Shown one piece after another: positions 56,985 to 64,000 of a DNA stretch of 64,000 nt. A program made the position numbers and the translations under genes. The stretch covers positions 1,674,001 through 1,738,000 of the forward strand of contig NZ_JASZYV010000001.1 in the NCBI RefSeq assembly GCF_030316895.1, in the 5' to 3' direction. The notes below the pieces were generated by a model. The model made no database searches. It saw only the letters and a list, made by a program, of their open reading frames with translations, and was not told where the DNA came from. Source of the stretch: Variovorax dokdonensis. Its GTDB lineage: Bacteria > Pseudomonadota > Gammaproteobacteria > Burkholderiales > Burkholderiaceae_C. Position 1 is the first letter of the stretch, and each line of letters begins with the position of its first letter.

Positions 56985-58477
56985 AGCGGGTACTGGCGCT
57001 TGGCCTGGCTGACGGTCACGAGGTTCAGGTCGCTGAACATGTCGATGGCCCAGCGGCCAAAGCGCGCCCAGCCGCTGTCCTTGACCCCACCGAATGGAAT
57101 TTGCGGCTCACCACCCATGGTCGGGCCGTTGACGTTGACCATGCCTGCCTGCACCTGTGCCCCTAGTTGTACGCCGTGCCAGACGTCGGTCGTCATGACC
57201 GATGCCGACAGGCCGTAGGGTGTGGCGTTGGCACGGGCGAGCGCCTCTTGTTCGTCGTCGAAGGGTTCGACCAGTACCACCGGGCCAAACAATTCCTCGC
57301 AATGGATGGGCGCGTCGGGAGGCACGTCGACCAGCACCGTGGGGTCGACACATCGGCCGCGGGGGGCGTTGCCCGTGAGTCTCCGGGCACCGCGCGCCAC
57401 TGCGTCGTCGATACCCTGCTGCACGCGAGCCAGCGCCCGGTCGTTGATGAGCGGTCCCAAGCGTGTTGCCGGGTCGGCGGGGTCGCCGGCGCGCAGGGGC
57501 GATGTTCGCTCGACGAAGCGGTCGAGAAACGCCGCGTACAGCGAACGGTGCACCAGGATCTTGCGGGTGTTCATGCAGATCTGGCCCTGGTGGAAAAAGG
57601 CCGCGAACACGGCCGTGTCCACGGCATAGGCAAGATCGGCGTCGGCCAGCACGAGCATCGGGTTGTAGCCGCCGAGCTCAAGTGCGATGCGTTTGAGCTT
57701 GGCGCCAGCGCGTGCGGCCAGTTGAGCACCCGTAGCGGACGAGCCGGTGAAGTTGTAGGCGCGGACCTTGGGGCTGTCGAAGAGCCGATCGGCCACGGGG
57801 CCGACCTCGCCCGGTGCGTGTGTGACGACGTTGAGCACGCCCGGCGGAAGGCCTGCCTCGTGGAACACCTCGCCCATCAGCAGGCCCGCACACACCGGCG
57901 CGTCTTCCGAAGGCTTGAGTACCACCGTGTTGCCGGCCGCCAGCGGCGCGACCACGGTGCGGAATCCCAAGGCGAGGGATCCATTCCATGGCGAGATTCC
58001 CGCCACCACACCCAACGGCCTGCGCACTGCCATCGCAAACACGCCAGGCGTGTCGGACGCCACGATTTCACCGCCGGGCAGGTAGGGATAGCCGGCCGCC
58101 TGGCGCAGCAAGCCCGCGGCCCATTGGATCTGGAAGCGGGCGAACGGCGCGGCGCAGCCGGTTTCAAGCGCCAACAGCAACACCACCTCGTCGGCGCGGC
58201 GCTCAAGCACCGTGGCGGCAGCCAGGAAGATGGCCTGCCGCGCACGTGCCCCCATCGCAGCCCATGCGGGAAATGCTTCGTCGGCCGCGTCGATGGCACG
58301 CTGCGTATCGGCCGCACTGGCCGCCGGAATGCGCGCGAAGAGCTCGCTGCTATAGGGATTGAAGTCGTCGAAGGTGCGGCCGGCCTCGGCCTCGACCCAC
58401 TGGCCCGCGATCAGTTGGCGGTATGCGCGGGGTTCGTAGGCGGCGGAGGCGGGGGCGGTGGTCGTGGTCTGGTTCAT
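56981..58477 (-). CDS. Aldehyde dehydrogenase
   Basis: A 498-residue NAD(P)-dependent aldehyde dehydrogenase of standard length: ISPWNGSLALGFRTVVAPLA, KPSEDAPVCAGLLMGEVF, the catalytic Glu in ALELGGYNP (near 267) and the catalytic Cys301 in GQICMN, with EELFGPVV near the C-terminus. Closest in type to benzaldehyde/vanillin or muconic-semialdehyde dehydrogenases; the substrate is not decidable by eye. It follows the binding-protein gene by 33 nt and overlaps the alcohol dehydrogenase by 4 nt. Confidence 0.92.
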   Translation of the reverse strand: MNQTTTTAPASAAYEPRAYRQLIAGQWVEAEAGRTFDDFNPYSSELFARIPAASAADTQRAIDAADEAFPAWAAMGARARQAIFLAAATVLERRADEVVLLLALETGCAAPFARFQIQWAAGLLRQAAGYPYLPGGEIVASDTPGVFAMAVRRPLGVVAGISPWNGSLALGFRTVVAPLAAGNTVVLKPSEDAPVCAGLLMGEVFHEAGLPPGVLNVVTHAPGEVGPVADRLFDSPKVRAYNFTGSSATGAQLAARAGAKLKRIALELGGYNPMLVLADADLAYAVDTAVFAAFFHQGQICMNTRKILVHRSLYAAFLDRFVERTSPLRAGDPADPATRLGPLINDRALARVQQGIDDAVARGARRLTGNAPRGRCVDPTVLVDVPPDAPIHCEELFGPVVLVEPFDDEQEALARANATPYGLSASVMTTDVWHGVQLGAQVQAGMVNVNGPTMGGEPQIPFGGVKDSGWARFGRWAIDMFSDLNLVTVSQAKRQYPL

Positions 58478-58510
58478 GGCAATGCGAACAATGGGAGAAG
58501 AGGGCAGCGC

Positions 58511-59707
58511 CTACTGCATGGCGCACTTGGCGTGATAAGCGTCCTGGTAGTTCTTCAACGGCGTGGCCACGGTTTTCAGGCTGACGCGGCCCTTTCTGTC
58601 CTTGGCCACCTCGAAGGCGTACCAGTCGTTGATCGGAAAGTTGTTATTGCCAAAGCGCAGGCGTCCACGCACCGATTTGTCGCTGCCCTGCTTGAGTGCG
58701 GACATGAATGCCTTCTTGTGCTCCACGTTGCCCTTCACACGGCTGATGGCGGTGTCGAGCAGCAATGCCGAGTCGTAGCCCTGGGCGGCGAAGTTGGAGG
58801 GAATGCGCCCGTAGCGCTTCTCGAAGGCATCGGCGAATTGGTGGCTCACCGGGTTGTCGATGTCCGGGCCCCAGAAGTGCACGGACTGGATGCCCAACGC
58901 CGATTCCTTCAAGGCTGGCAGCGTCGTCCCGTCAGCCATGCCCACGGTCACCAGTGGCACCGACTTGAGCAGCCCGGCCTGCTGGTACTGCCGGATGAAG
59001 TTGACGCCGCCGCTGGGCACGAAGGCAAACACCGCGTCGGGCTTATCGGCGCCGATCTGCGTGAGCTCAGCCGAAAAATCCGGCTGAGTCACACCTGGAT
59101 AGATCTCGTCGATCACCTGGCCCTTGTAGAAGCGCTTGAAGCCCGCCACGGCATCCTTTCCAGCCTGGTAGTTCGACGCCACCAGCAGCATGCGCTTGTA
59201 GCCCTTGTCGTTGGCGTACTGGCCCGCGGCCTCGGCCCAGCCGTCGTTCTGCCACGAAGCGATGAAGCGGTAGGGCGAGCACTGCGCACCGGCAAGCTCG
59301 GAGGGGCCTGCGTTGGCACCGATCAGGAAGACCTCCTTTTCGGCGATCACGCGTTGCACTGCCATCATGACGTTGGAGCCGGCCACGCCGGTGATGATGG
59401 CCACCTTGTCCTTCTCGATGAGCTTCTGGACGATCTGGTTGGCCACCTCGGGCTTGAACTGATCATCCTGCTTGATGATTTCAACCGGTACGCCGCCAAG
59501 TTTCTGGCCGGCCTGTTCCACACCCAGCATGAAGCCGTCGTACATGTCCTGGCCGAGCGGGCCGATGGGGCCAGAAAGCGTCGTTAGGTAGCCGATGCGG
59601 ATCGGTGCCTGGCTTGCGGGCTGTGCCAGCGAGTGGAAGGAAAGGGCGGTGCCCACCAGTCCGAGCGCGATGCCGGCCAGCGGTTTTCGCAGCAGTTGCA
59701 ACAACAT
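58511..59707 (-). CDS. Branched-chain-type ABC importer binding protein
   Basis: A 398-residue periplasmic binding protein of the LivJ/LivK class. The signal peptide ends SLAQP; the mature part starts IRIGYLTTLSGPIGPLGQDM and has AIITGVAGSNVMMAVQRVI and AFVPSGGVNFIRQYQQAGL. The ATG at 59707 is preceded by AAGGAGAC; an upstream in-frame ATG (59815) would bury the signal peptide. It is the first gene of the seven-gene transport/oxidation run and has a 234-nt leader region. Confidence 0.92.
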   Translation of the reverse strand: MLLQLLRKPLAGIALGLVGTALSFHSLAQPASQAPIRIGYLTTLSGPIGPLGQDMYDGFMLGVEQAGQKLGGVPVEIIKQDDQFKPEVANQIVQKLIEKDKVAIITGVAGSNVMMAVQRVIAEKEVFLIGANAGPSELAGAQCSPYRFIASWQNDGWAEAAGQYANDKGYKRMLLVASNYQAGKDAVAGFKRFYKGQVIDEIYPGVTQPDFSAELTQIGADKPDAVFAFVPSGGVNFIRQYQQAGLLKSVPLVTVGMADGTTLPALKESALGIQSVHFWGPDIDNPVSHQFADAFEKRYGRIPSNFAAQGYDSALLLDTAISRVKGNVEHKKAFMSALKQGSDKSVRGRLRFGNNNFPINDWYAFEVAKDRKGRVSLKTVATPLKNYQDAYHAKCAMQ

Positions 59708-59812
59708 GAGTCTCCTTGTCTTCGGGGCGATGCCCGGTCTTGTGCGTGCCGATTGCATGAGGTCGAAGCCAGCATGAAATCGGTCGCAAGCGTAGGAGTG
59801 ACGACCTTTGCG

Positions 59813-59828
59813 CAAAAGATGCGGAAAT
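59813..59828 (-). promoter_or_regulatory. Shared GCATCTT motif, site 4, beside a palindrome
   Basis: On the minus strand: ATTTCCGCATCTTTTG, about 110 nt before the binding-protein start, partly overlapping the perfect palindrome TTTGCGCAAA (59807-59816). The rest of the 59708-59941 gap shows nothing I recognise. Confidence 0.35.
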
Positions 59829-59941
59829 GGTGGGAGCGATAGTAGGTGGGTATCGCCCGCGGCGGCGGTCAGGCCTGCATTCGAGCTGGCGTGTTCGGGC
59901 GTGGCCTCAGCCTCGCGAAGAATGGGCTGTGCACCTTGCCA

Positions 59942-60646
59942 TCAGGTACCGGCGACCCCATGAACCGCAGTCCGCTCGGCATCCTGCGCAGTCCAGTAGT
60001 CCCACTGGCGTTCCGCGACGCGCCCTGCCCAGGTGGCCCGCGCCGCGCATTGCTCTTCGGTGAGCGCCGGCTGATCGCCGCAACCGGCCTGCAGCACCGC
60101 CAGCTCGATGCGCGCCGCATCCTCCAGGAAGATGGCCAGCGTGAGCGCCTGCGCGGCATCTGCGCCCGCCACCACAGCGCCGTTGACCGAAACGACGATG
60201 CCCGGGCTCATGCCCATGGTGCGCGCGACACCTTCAGCCGCAGCATCGTTGCGCACCAGGTTCGGGTCTGGCCAAAAGGGTACTTGCGCCGAGAAATAGG
60301 CGCCGAAGCCGTGGCGCGGCCGTGGCGTGCGCCCCAGTGCCGCGAGGGCCAGGATGCTGGGGGAGATGAAGCGCACGATGGCGTTGGCATCGGGCCGCAG
60401 GCGATACACCTCGCGATGCATGCGCACTTCGCCCAGCACACCATCGGGCAGCGGTGCATCCAGTCGTACCACGCTGCCTTCGTCGGAGGGCGTGATCAGC
60501 CCCATCGGCTTGGGCGCGCAGACAAGAAAGGAAGCGGCGTCAAGCCTGACGCTGCAGTGGCCGTAGGCGGTGGTGAGCCCTGCGCGATCGCAGGCGCGTG
60601 CGAGAAGGCGCACTTCGCGCTGCCGGATCGCCAGGTCGTCAATCAT
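59942..60646 (-). CDS. Class II aldolase/adducin-like protein
   Basis: A 234-residue protein of the class II aldolase/adducin fold: TTAYGHCSVRL, FLVCAPKPMGLI, EVRMHREVYRLRPDANAI and NGAVVAGADAAQALTLAIFLEDAAR. It is similar in outline to pyridine-dicarboxylate decarboxylases and L-fuculose-phosphate aldolases. The usual HxH metal motif after the RPD segment reads RFI, and the NHG histidine position reads VNG, so the classic zinc site appears lost or altered. It is the last gene after the MarR regulator (7-nt gap). Either a divergent decarboxylase/aldolase or a non-classical enzyme. Confidence 0.75.
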   Translation of the reverse strand: MIDDLAIRQREVRLLARACDRAGLTTAYGHCSVRLDAASFLVCAPKPMGLITPSDEGSVVRLDAPLPDGVLGEVRMHREVYRLRPDANAIVRFISPSILALAALGRTPRPRHGFGAYFSAQVPFWPDPNLVRNDAAAEGVARTMGMSPGIVVSVNGAVVAGADAAQALTLAIFLEDAARIELAVLQAGCGDQPALTEEQCAARATWAGRVAERQWDYWTAQDAERTAVHGVAGT

Positions 60647-60653
60647 GGAGTAA

Positions 60654-61226
60654 TCAGTTCTTGGTGGCGCTTCGGCGCCGGGGCGTGGGTTCTTCGCCTT
60701 GCGCCAACGCGTTCTGCTTCACGCGCCGCGCGATGGTGAGCTTGCGGTTGACGGCAGACGGCGCATCCGGATGCGGAATCAGGTTGTGGCAGACCTCGCG
60801 CAGGGTGCGCAATGTCACGTGCAGGTCTTCTGCGGAGATGTCCTTCAGGCTCAGCCGTTCGACATGACGCGCCTTAGGGGCCAACTCGTCAACGAGCGCT
60901 CGTCCCGTAGGCGTGCGCACCAATTGCGAAGCGCGTTTGTCCAGCATTGATTGGCTTCGCTCGACCAAGCCTTGCTTCTCCAACTGCACGACGGACCGTG
61001 AAAGGTACGAAAGCTCGGAGCCCGTGTGGTTGGCCAACTCGCTCAGCGACTGCGGCTCCGACTGGCTCAGCGCGGCCAGAATGCGCCATGCCTGCAGGCT
61101 GACGCCGCCTTGCTTCAAGTCATCATCGAAGCGCGCCGCGATGAGTGCCGCCGCCCGGTTGAGCAGGTAGCCGATGGAGTTTTCGAGGTCGTAGCGACCT
61201 TTGGTGGCAGGCGTGCGCTGGGACAT
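60654..61226 (-). CDS. MarR family transcriptional regulator
   Basis: A 190-residue regulator with the winged helix-turn-helix SLSELANHTGSELSYLSRSV followed by LEKQGLVERSQSMLDKRASQ (the wing with Asp-Lys-Arg). The C-terminal ~35 residues are basic (KNALAQGEEPTPRRR). The ATG at 61226 was chosen; one 28 codons earlier overlaps the FAH stop region and lacks homology. Lying between an FAH hydrolase and a class II aldolase-like gene, it is a candidate repressor of the minus-strand catabolic units, responding to an aromatic ligand as is common for MarR proteins. Confidence 0.88.
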   Translation of the reverse strand: MSQRTPATKGRYDLENSIGYLLNRAAALIAARFDDDLKQGGVSLQAWRILAALSQSEPQSLSELANHTGSELSYLSRSVVQLEKQGLVERSQSMLDKRASQLVRTPTGRALVDELAPKARHVERLSLKDISAEDLHVTLRTLREVCHNLIPHPDAPSAVNRKLTIARRVKQNALAQGEEPTPRRRSATKN

Positions 61227-61263
61227 GGAAGGTGGCTTCTTGGCGGAGGACTCCAAGTCTAGG

Positions 61264-62133
61264 TCAGCAAGGTTCGGCGACGACCCGGTTCTCCAGGGTG
61301 CCGATGCCATCGATTTGCGCGCGCATCACGTCGCCGGCCTTCAGGAAGCTTGGCGGGTCCATCGCCACGCCAACGCCGGAGGGCGTGCCCGTGGCCAGCA
61401 GGTCGCCCGGCTCCAGGGTGAAAGCGGCCGAAAGATGCGCGATCTGCGCAGCGATGTCATGGATCATGTTGCCGGCCACGTCGTCCTGGCGCAGTTCTCC
61501 ATTCACCCACAGGCGCAGGCGCAGCGCTGCCGGGGTAGGGACTTCGTCCGGGGTCACGATCCATGGCCCAGTGGGGCCAGTGGTGTCGAAGGACTTGCCG
61601 ATCGTCATGGTCTGGCTGCGCAACTGCCAATCGCGCACCGAGACGTCGTTGCCCACCATGTAGCCGGCGATGACCGAAGCCGCATCCTGTGGCTGCACGT
61701 GGCGGCAGCGCTGGCCGATCACCACACACAGTTCCACCTCGTAGTCCAGTTGCTCGGAGACGCGCGGAAGGTGAACGTCGCCGTCGGGACCATTGATGCA
61801 CGACACCTGTTTGTTGAACCAAACCTGCGTGGGCGGCGTGTGCACGCCCACCTTGGCCGCCTCGGCAACGTGTTTGCGATAGTTCATGCCGATGGCGAGG
61901 AACTTCGACGGGTTTGGCACCGGCGCCAAGAGGCGCGCAGCCGCGAGTGGCACCGCGTTGCCGGCGGTCACCTTGGAGGCGCGCGCACGCTCCATGGCTT
62001 CGGCCCCGCCTTGCAGTAGTTCGAGCATGGTGGAAGGCAGCTGCGCATCTGCACGGGGCAAGTCGACAATGGTGTCTTCCACGATCTTGCCGATGGAAGT
62101 GCGGCCGTCGTGGCGAAAGGTGACGAGTTTCAT
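61264..62133 (-). CDS. Fumarylacetoacetate hydrolase family protein
   Basis: A 289-residue FAH-family enzyme: FLAIGMNYRKHVAEAAK, acidic metal ligands in LDYEVELCVVIG, GYMVGNDVSVRDWQ, KSFDTTGPTGPWIVT and TGTPSGVGVAMDPP. It is distinct from the FAH protein at 51150 (different N-terminal domain, MKLVTFRHDGRTSIGKIVED). It lies 33 nt after the MFS permease gene and 37 nt before the MarR gene in one run. Likely acts on an open-chain keto acid from ring cleavage. Confidence 0.9.
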   Translation of the reverse strand: MKLVTFRHDGRTSIGKIVEDTIVDLPRADAQLPSTMLELLQGGAEAMERARASKVTAGNAVPLAAARLLAPVPNPSKFLAIGMNYRKHVAEAAKVGVHTPPTQVWFNKQVSCINGPDGDVHLPRVSEQLDYEVELCVVIGQRCRHVQPQDAASVIAGYMVGNDVSVRDWQLRSQTMTIGKSFDTTGPTGPWIVTPDEVPTPAALRLRLWVNGELRQDDVAGNMIHDIAAQIAHLSAAFTLEPGDLLATGTPSGVGVAMDPPSFLKAGDVMRAQIDGIGTLENRVVAEPC

Positions 62134-62166
62134 GGATCGCTGTTCTGTGAAGAAGAAAATAAAGAG

Positions 62167-63429
62167 TCAATGCGCCACCGGGTCGGCACCAGCTCGTCTC
62201 GCCGGAGTCGAGCCAACGCCCGCGGCCGGATATGGATAGGCCCGCGGCATCTGCAGCATGGCAATCGCCGCGCCCACCAGGACGACGAAGAAAGCCATCA
62301 GCGTGGGCCGGTACGAGCCGAAGACGTCAAAGGTCGCGCCCATGGCAAAGGGGCCGATTGCCGCGCCCACGGTGAAAATGGCGAACAGGTAGCCGTACAC
62401 CTGCCCGAAGGCGCGAAGGCCGAAGTAGCGGCTTTGCAGGTAGCCGATCAGGTCCACTTCCGCTCCAAGGCCGAGCCCGACGAGAACCGCGCCGGTGGCG
62501 GTCACCGCGATGTCGGAGCTGGAGAGCAGTACGAGCACGCCCAGCGCCGGCATCGCGATGAAGGCGACGGCCACGTAGGGCCCGTGAAAGCGGTCGAGGA
62601 ACCAGCCGCACAGCAGACGCCCCACGATGAGCGATGGCCCAATCGCGCCGAACACCGCCACCGCGCGCTCGGCCGGAATACCGCGGTCGGTCAGCAGCGC
62701 CACCAGGTGGAAGATGATGCCGTTGGCCACCACCGGGATGCAGGTGAACACCACCGCGAGGATCCAGAAGCTGCGGCTGCGCACGACCGTGTGCGCATCC
62801 AACCCTGGAAGCAGCGCGGCCGCGTGGGCGCCGGTGCCGACGGTGCCGCGCACGTTCGGCTCGCGCAAGAACAAGCCGACCGCAGGGAAAGCGATGGCGA
62901 ACACGGTGATGCCCAGGGCGAGGAAGGCGCCGCGCCAGCCGAAGTGTTCCAGGTACACCTGCGAGAGCTTGGGCACCAGCGCGGCGCCCAGGCCGACGCC
63001 GGTCATGGCTACGCCCAGCGCGATGCCGCGGCGATGGTCGAAGGCGGCGGCGATCGACTTTGCATAGGGCAGGGGGGCCTGGCCCGCGCTGAACAGGCCG
63101 ACCACGCAGAACATGGCGCAGAACACCAGCGCCGCGGCTGGCGCGAGCGCCATGGCAGCAGTGGCCACCGCGAACAACGCGATCGCCGCCAGCGTCACGC
63201 GCTTGATGCCGTGCCGGTCGATCAGGCGCCCAACGAAAGGCGTGGCGATGGCCGCGCAGAGTGTGCCGATGCCCACGGCCGCCGACGGGATGGTTCTCGG
63301 CCAGCCGAACTCGGCCATGATGGGCTTCATCAGGACCGAGGTAGAGAACTGAAGGATCGTGACGTTTCCGACGATCAGGCCGAGCACCGACCCGAACACG
63401 ATCCACCATGGGTTGCGAAAGACTTTCAT
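62167..63429 (-). CDS. MFS transporter
   Basis: A 420-residue major facilitator permease with about twelve hydrophobic segments; the loop 2-3 motif appears as GRLIDRHGIKR and the second half repeats it as GWFLDRFHG. The WPRTIPSAAVGIGTLCAAIA start resembles oxalate/formate-type and monocarboxylate carriers. The ATG at 63429 is preceded by GAGGAGACAAGC. It probably imports or exports an organic acid of the pathway. It lies 41 nt after the flavin reductase gene. Confidence 0.9.
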   Translation of the reverse strand: MKVFRNPWWIVFGSVLGLIVGNVTILQFSTSVLMKPIMAEFGWPRTIPSAAVGIGTLCAAIATPFVGRLIDRHGIKRVTLAAIALFAVATAAMALAPAAALVFCAMFCVVGLFSAGQAPLPYAKSIAAAFDHRRGIALGVAMTGVGLGAALVPKLSQVYLEHFGWRGAFLALGITVFAIAFPAVGLFLREPNVRGTVGTGAHAAALLPGLDAHTVVRSRSFWILAVVFTCIPVVANGIIFHLVALLTDRGIPAERAVAVFGAIGPSLIVGRLLCGWFLDRFHGPYVAVAFIAMPALGVLVLLSSSDIAVTATGAVLVGLGLGAEVDLIGYLQSRYFGLRAFGQVYGYLFAIFTVGAAIGPFAMGATFDVFGSYRPTLMAFFVVLVGAAIAMLQMPRAYPYPAAGVGSTPARRAGADPVAH

Positions 63430-63470
63430 GCTTGTCTCCTCACGTCTTGTTGATTGAAGGCTGGCAGGAA

Positions 63471-63986
63471 CTAGGCGCCGTGTCCGAGAAAGCGCCCGGC
63501 ATGGAAAAGCAAGGGTTCGCGCTCCGCATGGGCGAAGCGCTCGACCCGGCCGATGAAGATGACGTGGTCGCCGCCATCGACCATCGATGCCTTGCGGCAT
63601 TCGAAGCGCGCCAGCGGATCGCGGATCACCGGCACATTGCCCAGGCCTGGCTCGAACTCGTCGCGAAAGGCGGCGAACTTGTCTTCCGCCGGGCGCGCGA
63701 AGTGCATGGCCAGCGCATGCTGGTGATGGGCCATGACGTGCACGGCGAAATGCTCGGCTTGTTCGAATGCGCGCAAGCTCGGCGCCATGCGGCCCAGGCA
63801 CCACGCGACGAGCGGCGGGTCCAGCGACACCGAGGTGAAGGAATTCACCGTCAGCCCGGCGGCCTGGCCGCCGGCCGTGCGGGTGGTGACCACGCATACG
63901 CCGGTAGCGAAGCGCCCTAGCGCCGTGCGCAGCTCGCGCGGGTCGATGGCGGCGTCACCCGGCGCGGGCCGCGCGGCAGCCGCCAC
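63471..63986 (-). CDS. Flavin reductase-like protein (5' end uncertain)
   Basis: At least 171 residues of a flavin reductase domain: LGRFATGVCVVTTRTAGGQAAGLTVNSFTSVSLDPPLVAWCLGR, FAVHVMAHHQHALAMHFA and HVIFIGRVERFAH. Such proteins supply reduced FMN/FAD to the oxygenase component of two-component monooxygenases. The listed start is a GTG at 63986; the frame stays open to the window edge, so the real start may lie beyond it. No partner oxygenase is in the window, so it is probably encoded to the right, upstream in this operon. Confidence 0.85.
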   Translation of the reverse strand: MAAAARPAPGDAAIDPRELRTALGRFATGVCVVTTRTAGGQAAGLTVNSFTSVSLDPPLVAWCLGRMAPSLRAFEQAEHFAVHVMAHHQHALAMHFARPAEDKFAAFRDEFEPGLGNVPVIRDPLARFECRKASMVDGGDHVIFIGRVERFAHAEREPLLFHAGRFLGHGA

Positions 63987-64000
63987 GGCCGCATCGAAGG

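Noticed and set aside
57167..59587. 806-codon plus-strand open frame opposite the aldehyde dehydrogenase and binding protein
   Set aside because: Antisense shadow with His/Arg/Gly bias; the minus-strand genes carry catalytic motifs and a signal peptide.

Overview
The window reads as chromosomal DNA of a high-GC betaproteobacterium of the family Comamonadaceae (Variovorax/Acidovorax/Xylophilus-like). The evidence is the dapC-dapD-pilU-dapE-prmB neighbourhood, the purD-hemF-nadD-rsfS-rlmH-maf-rng block, a Bug-family solute receptor, a general porin of the Burkholderiales type, and many ABC importers for organic acids. I cannot fix the genus by eye.

Region 1 (1-31.9 kb) is mostly core genome. 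It holds a DUF3300/DUF2950 pair, an ABC-F ATPase, lysine and arginine biosynthesis (dapE, dapD, dapC, argA), a PilU-type ATPase, the helicase HrpA, a four-gene operon resembling part of an aryl polyene/xanthomonadin pigment locus (methyltransferase, XanB2-like chorismatase, acyltransferase, glycosyltransferase), then yebC-purD-hemF-nadD-rsfS-rlmH-maf-rng, msbA, tolB-pal-cpoB, tcdA and a tRNA-Lys(UUU) with its own promoter and terminator.

Region 2 (31.9-39.8 kb) begins directly behind the tRNA and is bracketed by two decayed IS3-family remnants. It carries a sulfatase with no signal peptide, a complete MalFGK/UgpABCE-type ABC importer and a divergent LacI-type regulator, with two near-identical LacI-type palindromes in the shared promoter region. 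It looks like an acquired module for importing a sulfated compound and desulfating it in the cytoplasm.

Region 3 (39.8 kb to the right edge) is a dense catabolic cluster. Plus-strand units: FAD aromatic hydroxylase, two-domain extradiol dioxygenase, resorcylate-decarboxylase-type amidohydrolase and Bug receptor, all overlapping by 4 nt; then alpha/beta hydrolase, exported amidohydrolase, second alpha/beta hydrolase and porin. Minus-strand units: an EthD/Dabb-like protein, FAH-family hydrolase and single-domain extradiol dioxygenase; a seven-gene run of branched-chain-type ABC importer genes with an aldehyde dehydrogenase and an iron-dependent alcohol dehydrogenase; and flavin reductase, MFS permease, second FAH hydrolase, MarR regulator and class II aldolase-like protein. 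Together they suggest uptake, hydrolysis, hydroxylation, meta-cleavage and further breakdown of an aromatic compound whose identity the sequence does not reveal. A GCATCTT-centred motif precedes four of the transcription units and is the best candidate for a common control site. The cluster continues past the right edge.
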